Source: Streptomyces sp. NRRL S-350
GTDB lineage: Bacteria; Actinomycetota; Actinomycetes; Streptomycetales; Streptomycetaceae
Assembly (NCBI RefSeq): GCF_000719705.1
Contig: NZ_JOHO01000040.1
Coordinates: 1 to 64,000, forward strand
Length of the DNA stretch: 64,000 nt
Direction of reading: 5' to 3'
The first letter of the stretch is position 1. Every line of letters begins with the position of its first letter. A program made the translations under genes and the position numbers. Below, piece by piece: positions 33,576 to 42,184 of this stretch. The notes under the pieces were generated by a model, which was not told the DNA's origin, made no database searches, and saw nothing but the letters and a program-made list of their open reading frames with translations.

Positions 33576-33615
33576 GATAGACAACCTCATTGACCATATA
33601 GACAACTCCATTGTC
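33569..33615. promoter_or_regulatory. Promoter with two MarR dyads 21 bp apart
   Basis: TTGACA (33569-33574) is a consensus -35 facing the cupin gene. GACAA-CCTCA-TTGAC (33580-33594) and GACAA-CTCCA-TTGTC (33601-33615) are near-identical dyads whose centres are 21 bp, two helical turns, apart. Spacing and position fit cooperative MarR dimer binding. Confidence 0.7.
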
Positions 33616-33637
33616 CATCTTAGGGGATTCCTTCACC

Positions 33638-34048
33638 ATGCCCGTGATCCGCCAGTCCGAAGCCCGCCGTACCGAGACCCCGAACGCCGTCATGACCACC
33701 TACGCCTCGCCCACCCAGGGCTCCGCCTCCCTCGCCCTGTGGCACGTCGACATGCCCGCCGGCAAGCACGGCCCCCTGCACGCCATGACCGCCGAACAGA
33801 TCTGGGTCTTCCTCACCGGCACCGCCACCGTCCACCACGCCGACGACACGCTCACCCTCGCCGCCGGCGACACCCTCGTCCTCCCCGCCGACACCCCCCG
33901 CCGGATCACCACCGCCGACGGCTTCACCGCCATCGTCACCTCCCCCTCCCCGGCCCACGCCTACAACCCCGACGCCGTCACCCCGGAAGGCGCCTGCGCC
34001 CTCGCTCCCCGCGACGCCGACCGCCTCCTCCCGGCGTGGATCGCCTGA
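33638..34048 (+). CDS. Small cupin-domain protein
   Basis: 136 residues. Conserved cupin motif 1-like region GKHGPLHAMTAEQIWVFLTGTATVHHADDTLTLAAGDTLVLPADTPRRI gives a single beta-barrel; metal-binding His and Glu (GKHGPLH, E) are present, motif 2 is weaker. ATG 33638 follows AGGGGA. It is divergent from a MarR regulator and probably controlled by it. Its catalytic function, if any (isomerase, dioxygenase or binding), is unknown. Confidence 0.78.
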   Translation: MPVIRQSEARRTETPNAVMTTYASPTQGSASLALWHVDMPAGKHGPLHAMTAEQIWVFLTGTATVHHADDTLTLAAGDTLVLPADTPRRITTADGFTAIVTSPSPAHAYNPDAVTPEGACALAPRDADRLLPAWIA

Positions 34049-34135
34049 ACCGCAGCACGTGAGGCGTGGGACACCGCCGGCAGTGACCGAGCCGGCGGCC
34101 GCACCCGCGACGCCAGCGAACCGGTGAGGAGCGGC

Positions 34136-34266
34136 ATGCCCGTCGTCAAGGTCGACGTGCTGACGGCGCCGGCCGGCAGCGCGAGGTGCCGGAAGAGTGC
34201 TCCGCCTCCCGTGCCGGCGAGGCGGAGCGGTCGGACGGCTTCGAGCGGTTCGAACTGCTCCGCCCG
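34136..34266 (+). pseudogene. Decayed duplicate of the ABM monooxygenase gene
   Basis: The 130 bases from ATG 34136 align closely with the first 130 of the intact gene at 34338 (MPVVKVDVLTAPA against MSVVKINVLTVPA, then CGCGAGGTG, CCCGTGCCGG and GGTTCGAACTGCTCCGCCCG identical). One base is missing after GCGCCGGCCGG, shifting the frame. Similarity stops at 34266 in front of the intact gene, which begins 72 bp later. This is a truncated, frameshifted tandem copy. Confidence 0.8.
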
Positions 34267-34303
34267 CAAAGGCTCGTTGACGTACCGCTGAGGCGCCGGT
34301 CCG

Positions 34304-34331
34304 TTGGCCGTCCGGTTCGTTGAGGCAGGAT
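34304..34331 (+). promoter_or_regulatory. Leaderless promoter of the ABM gene
   Basis: TTGGCC (34304-34309), 16 bp, CAGGAT (34326-34331); the -10 ends 6 bp before ATG 34338 and no Shine-Dalgarno sequence is seen. Confidence 0.5.
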
Positions 34332-34337
34332 GGACCC

Positions 34338-34664
34338 ATGAGCGTAGTCAAGATCAACGTACTGACCGTTCCCGCCGAACAGCGCGAGGTGCTGGAGAAG
34401 CGCTTCGCGTCCCGTGCCGGCTCGGTCGAGGGCTCCGATGGCTTCGAGTGGTTCGAACTGCTCCGCCCGGTCGAGGGCACCGACAACTACCTCGTCTACA
34501 CGCGCTGGCGCGACGAGGAGTCCTTCCAGGCGTGGATGGAGGGCCCCATGAAGTCGGCCCACCAGAACGGCGGTGAGGGCGAGGCGCCCAAGCGTCCCGC
34601 CGCCTCCGGCTCCACCCTCTGGTCCTTCGACGTCGTCCAGTCGGCCGGGCCCAAGAACGCCTGA
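34338..34664 (+). CDS. Antibiotic biosynthesis monooxygenase-like (ABM) protein
   Basis: 108 residues with the ferredoxin-like ABM fold: KINVLTVPAEQREVLEKRFASRAG, SDGFEWFELLRPVEG, NYLVYTRWRDEESFQAWMEG. Members of this family oxygenate quinones or degrade heme without classical cofactors; a Trp/His pattern (FEWFELL and AHQNG) resembles the heme-degrading (HmoA/IsdG-like) branch. It probably has a leaderless start and an excellent terminator. A partial degraded copy lies immediately upstream. Confidence 0.83.
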   Translation: MSVVKINVLTVPAEQREVLEKRFASRAGSVEGSDGFEWFELLRPVEGTDNYLVYTRWRDEESFQAWMEGPMKSAHQNGGEGEAPKRPAASGSTLWSFDVVQSAGPKNA

Positions 34665-34692
34665 GGCTGCTCGGTCACTGCTCCTGCTCTTC

Positions 34693-34729
34693 CTTCGGGC
34701 CCTCCCCCCTGACGGGGCAGGGCCCGAAG
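34693..34729 (+). terminator. 16-bp-stem hairpin terminator
   Basis: CTTCGGGCCCTCCCCC pairs with GGGGCAGGGCCCGAAG (15 of 16) across CTGAC, followed by TGCTTGCT. Confidence 0.8.
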
Positions 34730-34822
34730 TGCTTGCTCAGCCGCCCGAGATGAGGGAGGGGTGAGGGGGCAGCCGACTGGGACCGGCTGGGGTGCGGGTG
34801 GGCGCGGGGCGGCCCGGCGCGG

Positions 34823-35701
34823 TCAGGTCGGGATGGGGCGGAGGACTTGGTGGAGGTCGGGGAGGGGGGTGTGGTCGGCACGCCAGATGAGGCGGAGGCG
34901 CAGCGGCGGGGGAGTGAGGGGGAGGCGGGCGAGGGTGCCGGCGGCGAGTTGGTCGGGGATGGCGAAGTCGGGCAGCAGGGCGATGCCGAGGCCTTGTTCC
35001 GCGCAGGCGCGGGTGACGGTGAGGCCGCCGGTGGGGATGCGGTCGACGGCGTGGCCGAGGAGGCGTTCGCCGGCGAGGTGGAAGGAGCAGGTGGGGGCGT
35101 CCACCAGGAGGCGTCGGCCGCGCAGGTCCTCGCGGGTGAGGGTGGTGGCGTGGGCGAGGGGGTGGGTGGGGGCGGCGACGAGGGAGAGCGGGACGTCCTG
35201 CAGGTCGAGGTGGTCGAGCGGGGCCGGTGGCAGGTAGAAGCCGAGTTCGCCGAGCGGGCCGGCGGCGTCCAGGATCAGTGCCGCCTCCAGCGCCCCGGCC
35301 GCCACCGCGCCGAGCAGGCTGTCCCGCGCGGTGTCGGTGTGCAGGGATGTCTCCACGTCGGGCCGGTGTTCGGCGAGGCGCGCGAGGACGGCGGGCACGT
35401 GGGTGGCGGCGATGGCCTCCAGCGCGCCGAGTCGCAGCCGGGCGTGGGTGGCGGCCACTTCCCGTCGCGCCTGTTCGGCCTGGTCGAGCAGCCGTCGGGA
35501 CCATGGCAGGAGCCGTTCGCCGGCCGGGGTGAGGCTCATGCCGCGCGGGGCCCGTTCGAACAGTTCGGTGCCGAGGCTGCGTTCCAGGGTGCGGAGCTGC
35601 TCCGAGACAGAGGACGGGGCGAGCCCCAGCGCGGCCGCCGCGCCGGTGGCGGTGCGGTGGGCGGCGACGGCCTCGAAGACGCGCAACTGACCTAGTTCCA
35701 C
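34823..35701 (-). CDS. LysR-family transcriptional regulator
   Basis: 292 residues from GTG 35701 (VELGQLRVFEAVAAH), preceded only by a weak GGGGAAA. The helix-turn-helix (ATGAAAALGLAPSSVSEQLRTLERSLGTELFERAPRGMSLTPAGERLLP) and two-lobed effector domain are typical of LysR. No divergent metabolic gene is next to it: the gap to the next gene contains an inverted repeat that could be its own operator. The regulated target is unknown. Confidence 0.88.
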   Translation of the reverse strand: MELGQLRVFEAVAAHRTATGAAAALGLAPSSVSEQLRTLERSLGTELFERAPRGMSLTPAGERLLPWSRRLLDQAEQARREVAATHARLRLGALEAIAATHVPAVLARLAEHRPDVETSLHTDTARDSLLGAVAAGALEAALILDAAGPLGELGFYLPPAPLDHLDLQDVPLSLVAAPTHPLAHATTLTREDLRGRRLLVDAPTCSFHLAGERLLGHAVDRIPTGGLTVTRACAEQGLGIALLPDFAIPDQLAAGTLARLPLTPPPLRLRLIWRADHTPLPDLHQVLRPIPT

Positions 35702-35710
35702 TGGTTTCCC

Positions 35711-35788
35711 CGACTTCCGAACGCCCTCGCAGGTCCGTGTTGCGGGACAGCGTACGGGCGTGCGGTGGGCGTGCGTTCGGAAAAGTCG
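35711..35788. promoter_or_regulatory. Widely spaced inverted repeat upstream of lysR
   Basis: CGACTTCCGAACGC (35711-35724) is matched by the complement of GCGTTCGGAAAAGTCG (35773-35788) except for two extra bases. Arms lie 48 bp apart, upstream of the LysR start. This may be a LysR binding region. Confidence 0.5.
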
Positions 35789-35868
35789 AACGCCGCGCGA
35801 GGCTCGGGCGGGCGGGGAGGCCGGCGGCCGAACGCACCGGCGGGTCGGACGCACCGGCGGCCAGCGGC

Positions 35869-36264
35869 TCAGGTGAGCGGCGTGAGGAAGATCCAGACGT
35901 GGCCGAACGGGTCGCGCAGCATCGACTGCCTGGCGCCGTACGGCATGTCGGCCGGGGCCGCGAGGAGTTCGGCGCCCGCGGCCACGGCCTGCCCCGTCAG
36001 CCCGTCCACGTCCGGCACGTAGACGTGCAGGGCCACGGACGGGCCGCCGGGCCCGGGCGGCGCGAACGGCGCGTCGGCGTCGCCGAGCATCAGCGTGGCG
36101 CCGTGCACCTCGATCTCGGCGTGCATGATCCGGCCGTCCTCGCCCGGGAGCCGCATGTGCTCGGCCGCGCCGAACGCGGCCGTGTAGAAGGCGATGGCGT
36201 CGGCGGCCCCGTCGACCATGATGTGCGGGATGACGGTGTGCTTGTGGTGCTCGGGAATCTCCAT
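35869..36264 (-). CDS. VOC-family (glyoxalase-like) protein
   Basis: 131 residues from ATG 36264. The PhnB-like VOC fold shows VIPHIMVDGAADAIAFYTAAFGAAE, MHAEIEVHGATLMLGDAD, VALHVYVPDVDGL and RDPFGHVWIF. The last is the common C-terminal metal/substrate motif. Family members include epimerases, dioxygenases and resistance proteins, so no reaction is assigned. An isolated gene, with a 199-bp spacer without features before the convergent-side S-component gene end. Confidence 0.83.
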   Translation of the reverse strand: MEIPEHHKHTVIPHIMVDGAADAIAFYTAAFGAAEHMRLPGEDGRIMHAEIEVHGATLMLGDADAPFAPPGPGGPSVALHVYVPDVDGLTGQAVAAGAELLAAPADMPYGARQSMLRDPFGHVWIFLTPLT

Positions 36265-36463
36265 GTGGATCAAGGTAGGCCGGTGCTGACCGGCCGGGGA
36301 TCGGGCTCGGGACCGAGCCGGTCCTACGCCACTGGACGGAGGACCGGCGCGGTCGGGGCCGCGGGCGCTCGGGTCCGTGCAGGGCGGCGGAGAGGCCACG
36401 CGGAACCGGTCGGCGCCGAGGCCGGGGTCGGCGTCGAAGGGTTCGTCCTGGCGGTGGGCGGCG

Positions 36464-37297
36464 TCACTCCTGCGGTGGTCGGAAGGCGACGGGGGCGTCG
36501 AAGGCGGCCCGTCGGGTCGCCCGCCGCAGGGCGCGCAGGACGGGCGTGCCGAGGGTGAGGCAGAGCACGACGGTGAGCGCGGCGCGCGGCAGGTCCCAAC
36601 CCAGCGACGTGGTGAGGCAGTAGGCGGCGAAGCGGACGAGGTTGGCGGGCAGCGGGTCGCCCGGGACGAAGGAGATGGAGCCGGCCAGCCCGCCGATGTA
36701 CGGCCAGCCCTGCAGGTTCATGACGGTGCCGTAGAGGACGGCGGACAGTGCTCCGTACCCGGCGAGGAGCAGCAGTTCGGGGCGTCCGCGCAGCGAGGCG
36801 GAGCCGGGCAGCAGTCCTGCGCCGAGGCAGACCCAGCCCATTGCCAGCATCTGGAACGGCAGCCACGGCCCGACTCCGCCGGTGAGCAGTGCCGAGGCGA
36901 ACATCGACAGCGAGCCCAGGGCGAAGCCGAATCCGGGGCCGAGGACGCGGCCGGAGAGGACCATCAGGAAGAACATCGGCTCCAGGCCCGCCGTGCCGGC
37001 GCCGAGTGGGCGCAGAGCGGCGCCGGCCGCGGCCAACACCCCCAGCAGGGCGACCGATTTGGCGTCCAGCCCGGGCGCACCGCCGCCCGCCGCCCGCCCC
37101 TCGGAGATCTGCGCGATGACGACGGCGAGCAGCAGGGGCAGGAGCAGCGCGAACAGCCATGGCGCGTCGGTGGAGTGGCCGACCAGCGCGGAGCCGGTGG
37201 AGGCGAGGAGGGGCCAGCCGAAGGCCGTCACCCCGACGAAGGAGACCAGGAGCAGGGCCGCGACGGACCGGCGGCCGAGGGGGACCGGACGGTTCAT
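36464..37297 (-). CDS. ECF transporter S component (probable cobalamin or precursor)
   Basis: 277 residues with about six helices and conserved S-component stretches (LRPLGAGTAGLEPMFFLMVLSGRVLGPGFGFALGSLSMFASALLTGGVGPWLPFQMLAMGW). The start ATG overlaps the ATPase stop by 4 bp (ATGA), making it the last gene of a riboswitch-controlled operon. It is the membrane substrate binder. The operon lies behind a cobalamin riboswitch, so the substrate is probably B12, cobinamide or a related molecule (CbrT-like). The final ~200 bp to the next gene hold no feature. Confidence 0.84.
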   Translation of the reverse strand: MNRPVPLGRRSVAALLLVSFVGVTAFGWPLLASTGSALVGHSTDAPWLFALLLPLLLAVVIAQISEGRAAGGGAPGLDAKSVALLGVLAAAGAALRPLGAGTAGLEPMFFLMVLSGRVLGPGFGFALGSLSMFASALLTGGVGPWLPFQMLAMGWVCLGAGLLPGSASLRGRPELLLLAGYGALSAVLYGTVMNLQGWPYIGGLAGSISFVPGDPLPANLVRFAAYCLTTSLGWDLPRAALTVVLCLTLGTPVLRALRRATRRAAFDAPVAFRPPQE

Positions 37298-38895
37298 GCG
37301 CCGATCGCCTCCGCGACCTGCCGCACGGTGAGCCAGGGCCCCGGCGCCAGCACCTTGGCGACCTGCGGGGCGAAGGCGGGGGAGGAGACGACGACCTCCG
37401 CCGTCGGGCCGTCCGCGACGACCTCGCCCTCGGCCAGGATCACCGTGCGGTGGGCGAGCTCGGCGGCCAGTTCGACGTCGTGGGTCGCCAGCAGGACGGC
37501 ATGCCCCTCGTCGGCCAGGCCGCGCAGGATCTCCACCAGCCGCGCCTTGGCGGCGTAGTCCAGACCGCGGGTCGGCTCGTCGAGGAGCAGCAGCGGGGGC
37601 CGGGCGGTGAGGACGACGGCGAGCGCGAGGGTGAGCCGTTGGCCTTCGGAGAGGTCGCGGGGGTGGGCGGCGTCGGCGATGCCGGGCAGCAGGCGTTCGA
37701 CCAGGGCGCGGCAGGTGCCGGGCGCGGCGCCCGCGTCCGCGTCCGCCGCCGTGCACTCGGCGGCGACCGATTCGCCGTACAGCAGGTCGCGCGGGTCCTG
37801 CGGGACGAGGCCGACCTCGCGGATCAGTTCGGCGGGGCGGGTGCGGTGCGGGGTGCGGCCGCCGACCCGGACGCTGCCGGAGGCGGGGGCGTGCAGGCCG
37901 ACCAGGCTGCCCAGGAGGGTGGACTTGCCGGCGCCGTTGCGGCCCATCAGGGCGGTGATCTCGCCGGGGTGGAGGGGGAGGTCGACCCCGCGCAGCGCGT
38001 GGACCGGGCCGCGTCGCACGGCGAGCCGGTCGGAGGCGGCGAGCGGGGAGCCGGTGGGGGCGCCGGCGCTGGGGGGCGTACGGCCGTCGAGGCGCTCCCG
38101 CAGCGGCGCCGCCTTGCGGCGGGCGTCGCGCACCGACAGCGGCAGTGGCCGCCAGCCCGCGAGCCGGCCGAGGGCGACGACGGGCGGGTGGACCGGCGAG
38201 TGCGCCATCACAGCGGCCGGCTCGCCCAGGACCGGCGGCTCGCCCGGGGCGAGCAGCAGTACGCGGTCGGCGTACTGGACGACCCGCTCCAGCCGGTGCT
38301 CGGCCATCAGTACGGTGGTGCCGAGGTCGTGCACCAGGCGCTGCAGAACGGCCAGCACCTCCTCGGCGGCGCCCGGGTCGAGGGCCGAGGTGGGCTCGTC
38401 CAGGACCAGGACCCGGGGATGCACGGTGAGCACCGAGCCGATCGCGACGCGCTGCTGCTGGCCGCCGGAGAGGGAGCCCAGCGCGCGGTCGCGCAGGTCG
38501 GCGAGGCCGAGCAGGTCGAGGGTCTCCTCGACGCGGCGGCGCATGACGTCGCCGGGCAGGCCCAGCGACTCCATGCCGTAGGCGAGTTCGTCCTCCACGG
38601 TGTCGGTGACGAAGTGCGCCGACGGGTCCTGCCCCACCGTGCCGACGAGGTCGGCGAGTTCGCGCGGCCGGTGTTCGCGGGTGTCGCGGCCGCCGACGGT
38701 GACCCGGCCGTGCAGCACGCCGCCGGTGAAGTGCGGCACCAGCCCGCTGACCGTGCCCAGCAGGGTGGACTTGCCGGAGCCCGACGGGCCCACCAGCAGG
38801 CAGAGTTCGCCCTCGGGAACCGTGAGGTCCAGGCCGTCGAGGACGGGCGCGGCGGAGCCCTCGTACCGGACGGAGACCTGCTCGAAGGTGATCAC
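37294..38895 (-). CDS. Fused ECF transporter ATPase (A-A' tandem)
   Basis: 533 residues with two complete ABC ATPase domains. First: GPSGSGKST (Walker A), LSGGQQQR (signature), VLVLDEP (Walker B), EHR switch. Second: GRNGAGKST, LSEGQRLTLAL (a degenerate signature), LLLLDEP, ATHD. Such fusions replace EcfA and EcfA'. GTG 38895 overlaps the EcfT stop (GTGA) and follows GGAGGG. The protein drives the T-S complex in the membrane. The poorer second signature suggests one site is catalytically weak. Confidence 0.92.
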   Translation of the reverse strand: MITFEQVSVRYEGSAAPVLDGLDLTVPEGELCLLVGPSGSGKSTLLGTVSGLVPHFTGGVLHGRVTVGGRDTREHRPRELADLVGTVGQDPSAHFVTDTVEDELAYGMESLGLPGDVMRRRVEETLDLLGLADLRDRALGSLSGGQQQRVAIGSVLTVHPRVLVLDEPTSALDPGAAEEVLAVLQRLVHDLGTTVLMAEHRLERVVQYADRVLLLAPGEPPVLGEPAAVMAHSPVHPPVVALGRLAGWRPLPLSVRDARRKAAPLRERLDGRTPPSAGAPTGSPLAASDRLAVRRGPVHALRGVDLPLHPGEITALMGRNGAGKSTLLGSLVGLHAPASGSVRVGGRTPHRTRPAELIREVGLVPQDPRDLLYGESVAAECTAADADAGAAPGTCRALVERLLPGIADAAHPRDLSEGQRLTLALAVVLTARPPLLLLDEPTRGLDYAAKARLVEILRGLADEGHAVLLATHDVELAAELAHRTVILAEGEVVADGPTAEVVVSSPAFAPQVAKVLAPGPWLTVRQVAEAIGA

Positions 38896-39998
38896 GATGC
38901 CCTCCGGGGCGGGGTCGGGGCGGCGAACGCCGGTACCAGGCCGAGCAGGACGGTCAGGACGGCGGCCAGCGGCAGCGCGGGGACGGTCGGCGGGACGACG
39001 GTGGGGGCGAAGGCGGCCGGATCCTGTGCGGCCAGCCAGGTGGTGAGGGCCGCCACGGCGGCGCCGGAACCGGCGGTCAGCCACTCCGGCAGCACCCAAG
39101 GATCCGGCCGGTAACGGCTTCTGACGGCACGCCGGCTGCCGATCAGCAGGCCGGCGAAGGCGGCGGCCAGGCCGAGCAGCAGCACCGGGAGCGCCCAGCC
39201 TGCACCGCCGGCGGTCAGCAGCCCGTACGCGGCCAGGCAGATGCCGAGCAGGCCGGCCAGGGTGAGCGCGGCCGTCGCCCGGGCGAGCCGGCGCGGGATG
39301 TGGGCGGTTCGGCCGAAGCCGCGGGTGTCCATGGCGGCGGCCAGGACGATGGACCGCTCCAACGCGCCCTCCAGGACGGGGAGTCCGACGCTCAGCACGG
39401 CGGCCACCCCCTTGTCCGTGCGCCCGCGCAGGCGCCGCGCGGCGCGCAGCCGGCGGACGTCCGCGACCAGGTTCGGCGCGAAGGTCATCGCCACCACCAC
39501 CGCCACACCCGCCTCGTAGAGCGCTCCGGGCAGGGTGCGCAGCAGCCGGGCCGGGCTGGCGAGGGAGTTGGCGGCGCCGACGCAGATCAGCAGGGTCGCC
39601 AGGCGAAGCCCGTCGTACAGCGCCGCGAGCAGCCCCTCGACGGTGACCCGGCCGCCGATCCGCACGCCCTGCGCCCAGGCCGGCAGCGGCAGTTCGGGCA
39701 GCGTGAACAGCACGTGGGTGCCGGGAATCGGCGAGCCGAGGAAGACGGCGAAGACCAGCCGGATGCCGAGCACCAGCAGGCCCAGCCGCAGGAACGCCCC
39801 GTACGAACGCGACCAGGGCGCGTCGCCGCGCCGGGCCGCGACCACGTACCCGGCGACGGCGGCGAGCAGCAGCAGGATCGCCGGGTTGGTGGTGCGGGTC
39901 GCCGCTGCGCCCAGCCCGAGCGCCCACAACCACCAGGCCCCGGGGTGCAGTTGGCGGGGGCCGGTGGGCGGTCGGGTGCTACGGGCGGTGCTGCTCAC
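38892..39998 (-). CDS. ecfT: ECF transporter T component
   Basis: 368 residues, GTG 39998 with CCAGGAAAG upstream. Transmembrane scaffolding protein of the ECF class. The signature coupling helices carry MDTRGFGR and a preceding ARRLRGRT, matching the two Ala-Arg-Gly-type motifs that touch the ATPases. It starts 24 bp after the SCO2322-like gene and overlaps the ATPase gene by 4 bp. An extended C-terminal membrane region (about 260-350) is longer than the usual 260-residue T component. Confidence 0.87.
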   Translation of the reverse strand: MSSTARSTRPPTGPRQLHPGAWWLWALGLGAAATRTTNPAILLLLAAVAGYVVAARRGDAPWSRSYGAFLRLGLLVLGIRLVFAVFLGSPIPGTHVLFTLPELPLPAWAQGVRIGGRVTVEGLLAALYDGLRLATLLICVGAANSLASPARLLRTLPGALYEAGVAVVVAMTFAPNLVADVRRLRAARRLRGRTDKGVAAVLSVGLPVLEGALERSIVLAAAMDTRGFGRTAHIPRRLARATAALTLAGLLGICLAAYGLLTAGGAGWALPVLLLGLAAAFAGLLIGSRRAVRSRYRPDPWVLPEWLTAGSGAAVAALTTWLAAQDPAAFAPTVVPPTVPALPLAAVLTVLLGLVPAFAAPTPPRRAS

Positions 39999-40022
39999 GG
40001 GAACTTTCCTGGAGGGGTGCGG

Positions 40023-40817
40023 TCAGGAGGAACGGCGGCGGCGGGCCTGCCAGAAGGCGCCCGCGGCGAGGACGGCGACCAGTGCGCCCCCGGCGATCAG
40101 CCCGACGTCCGGCCCGCCGCCGTGGCCGCTGGACGAGCTGCCGTTGTCCGCCGGGGCTGCGCCGGCTGCGCCGACCTGGTCGGCGCAGCCCGCCTTGGGG
40201 TACCCGGCGATGGCGCACAGCAGCCCGTTGGTGTCGTACCGCAGCGGCGGGGCCACGGCGGCCAGCACCTCGGCCGAGGTGGCCCGCGGCTCGACACTGG
40301 CGCACGCCGTCCGCGGCTCCGGCACCGCGCCGGCGGACGGCCCCGCGGACGGCCGCGCAGAGGGCCCGGCGGACGGCCCTGAGGACGACCCGCTGTCCTC
40401 CGCCGTCCCGAAGTCCAGCACGACGGCCACCCGCTTGTGCCCCTCCAGCGCGGGCGTGTCCGCGCAGACGGCCGCGAAACTCCCGGCCGGGCGCGGATTC
40501 GCGGCACCCTGCCCGCCGTCCGGACTCGTCGCGAACCGCCACCCGTCCACGGCCCCGTCCGGCGGGACGGCGATCGCCGGCCCCTGCTGCTGGTACGCCC
40601 ACACGCCGTCCGCGGCGCCGCGCCAGAACGACCAGTACCGGTACCCCGCCGCCTCCGCCGGTGCGGCACCGGCGGACACCAGCAGCGCCCCGACCAGGGG
40701 CAGGAGCAGGACGGCAAGGCCGCTGCGCGCACGGACGGCACGGCGGTTGCGCGCACGGGCCGCGACGCGGCAGTCGCGGGCACGGGCGGCGCGGCGGTGG
40801 CGGGCCGGGAGCGTCAC
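40023..40817 (-). CDS. SCO2322-family exported membrane-anchored protein
   Basis: 264 residues from GTG 40817, overlapping the previous stop by 4 bp (GTGA). A basic, Arg-rich start leads to a signal peptide (AVLLLPLVGALLVSAGAAPAEA). The mature domain begins AGYRYWSFWRGAADGVWAYQQQGPAIAVPPDGAVDGWRFA and has two pairs of Cys, a Ser/Gly/Pro linker (PSAGPSARPSAGPSAG), then one membrane helix and an RRRRSS tail. It matches the actinobacterial SCO2322-type protein known beside ECF B12 loci. I read the aromatic-rich first domain as resembling the beta (DUF4430-like) half of transcobalamins; that comparison is inference. Confidence 0.7.
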   Translation of the reverse strand: MTLPARHRRAARARDCRVAARARNRRAVRARSGLAVLLLPLVGALLVSAGAAPAEAAGYRYWSFWRGAADGVWAYQQQGPAIAVPPDGAVDGWRFATSPDGGQGAANPRPAGSFAAVCADTPALEGHKRVAVVLDFGTAEDSGSSSGPSAGPSARPSAGPSAGAVPEPRTACASVEPRATSAEVLAAVAPPLRYDTNGLLCAIAGYPKAGCADQVGAAGAAPADNGSSSSGHGGGPDVGLIAGGALVAVLAAGAFWQARRRRSS

Positions 40818-42097
40818 AGGTTCGGGTTGCGCTTGCGCTGGAGGCTGAGCAGGAGCCCGCCGCCGATGCCGATGAGGAGGCCGATGCCGATGACCCAGTA
40901 CTGGCCGATGCCGTCGGTCTTCTTGCTCGCCGGGGTGGCCTCGCCCGAGGCGGCGGCGGTGGCCTTGGGGGCGGGGCCGAGGGCGGTGAGCTTGGCGGTG
41001 AGGTCGGAGGTGGGACGGTGGTCCGCCTCGGAGGCCAGGAGGAGGGTGGCGGTGGCGCCGGCGTCGGTGCCGTTCTTGGTCCAGGCGTCTTCCTGCTGGT
41101 CGAGCCAGTCGACGGCGCCGGAGGCCCGGTCGGGGTGGCCGCTCTGGATGAGGGCGAGGGCGGCCCAGGCGGTCGCGGTGTAGTCGGGGCTCGGGGCGGC
41201 GCCCGGGGTGACGAGGGTGAGGTGCTCGTCGCCGGCCCGGAGCCGGGCGGCGAGGTAGGCGCCGACGGCCTCGCCCGCCTCGGCGTGCGGGACGGTGGCG
41301 GGGGCCGAACCGTCGGAGCAGGCGAGGGCCTTGGGCTCCGCGTCGGCGCGCACCGAGGTGGCGACCGGCAGGTGGCCGCCCGCCGCGGCGAGCGCGGCCT
41401 GGGCGCTGGCCAGGTCGTTGGGGGTGAGGGCGCCGGTGGCGGTGTCCGGCTGGTAGGCGAAGGCGCCGCGCTGGTCGGCGGGGGCGGTGCAGCCGAGCTG
41501 GAAGCGGGCGAGGCCGTCGAACGCGTTCTTCCCGCCGCCGGCCGCACCGCCGGTCCCGCTGTCGTTCCCCGCCTTGGCGACGCTCGCCGGGTCGGTCCTG
41601 GCCGCGAACAGCGCGTTGACGGCGAGCCCGGTGGAGTTGGCGTCGCCCGGGCTGCCCGGGTTGTAGGCCCAGCTGCCGTCGGCGTTCTGGTTGGCCTTGA
41701 GCCAGGCGACGCCCCGGTCGACGGCGGGCTGGTGCGCGCCGAGGGCGACCAGGGCCTGGATGGCGACGGCGGTGGCGTTGCTGTCCTCGGTCTTGGGGTC
41801 GCAGGCCGCGCCGGCCGCCCGGTACGAGGGCCAGCCGCCGTCCTCGCACTGCTGGCCGGTGAGCCAGTTCACCGCCGAGTCCGCCGGGGTGACCTTGGCG
41901 GCCGTCAGCGCGGTGAGGGCCAGGGCCTGCCGCCACACGCCGTCGTACGTCGGGTCGCTCTTGCCGTACAGGCCGTCGGGGACGGCGACCGGGGTGGGGG
42001 TCGGTGCGGGGCCGTCGGCCAGGGCCGGGCCGGCGGCGACGCCGGCGAGCAGCGCGGCGGACAGGGTGGCGGCGCCCAGGCGGGCGGCGGTCAGCAT
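40814..42097 (-). CDS. Exported alpha/alpha-barrel (prenyltransferase-repeat) surface protein, transcobalamin-like
   Basis: 427 residues, ATG 42097. A signal peptide (ATLSAALLAGVAAGPALA) is followed by repeats of the squalene-cyclase/prenyltransferase alpha-alpha barrel: LTGQQCEDGGWPSY, AVAIQALVALGAHQPAVDRGVAWLKANQNADGSWAYNPGSPGDANSTGLAVNALFA, TATAWAALALIQSGHPDRASGAVDWLDQQED. The helix-and-QxxDGSW pattern is the fold of eukaryotic intrinsic factor and transcobalamin alpha domains. A C-terminal helix and KRNPNL tail anchor it. First gene behind a B12 riboswitch, coupled to the SCO2322-like protein. A surface capture role for B12 is inferred. Confidence 0.72.
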   Translation of the reverse strand: MLTAARLGAATLSAALLAGVAAGPALADGPAPTPTPVAVPDGLYGKSDPTYDGVWRQALALTALTAAKVTPADSAVNWLTGQQCEDGGWPSYRAAGAACDPKTEDSNATAVAIQALVALGAHQPAVDRGVAWLKANQNADGSWAYNPGSPGDANSTGLAVNALFAARTDPASVAKAGNDSGTGGAAGGGKNAFDGLARFQLGCTAPADQRGAFAYQPDTATGALTPNDLASAQAALAAAGGHLPVATSVRADAEPKALACSDGSAPATVPHAEAGEAVGAYLAARLRAGDEHLTLVTPGAAPSPDYTATAWAALALIQSGHPDRASGAVDWLDQQEDAWTKNGTDAGATATLLLASEADHRPTSDLTAKLTALGPAPKATAAASGEATPASKKTDGIGQYWVIGIGLLIGIGGGLLLSLQRKRNPNL

Positions 42098-42184
42098 GGT
42101 GCGGTTGTGCCTTTCGGTGAGCGGTGGTGGCCCGGGCGGGGCCGTTCCGTAGTCCTCGACGGTGCCGGGCGGGTACGTCCGGGC

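Noticed and set aside
33576..33611. Longer MarR protein from ATG 33611
   Set aside because: It would translate its own operator dyads; GTG 33575 is preferable.
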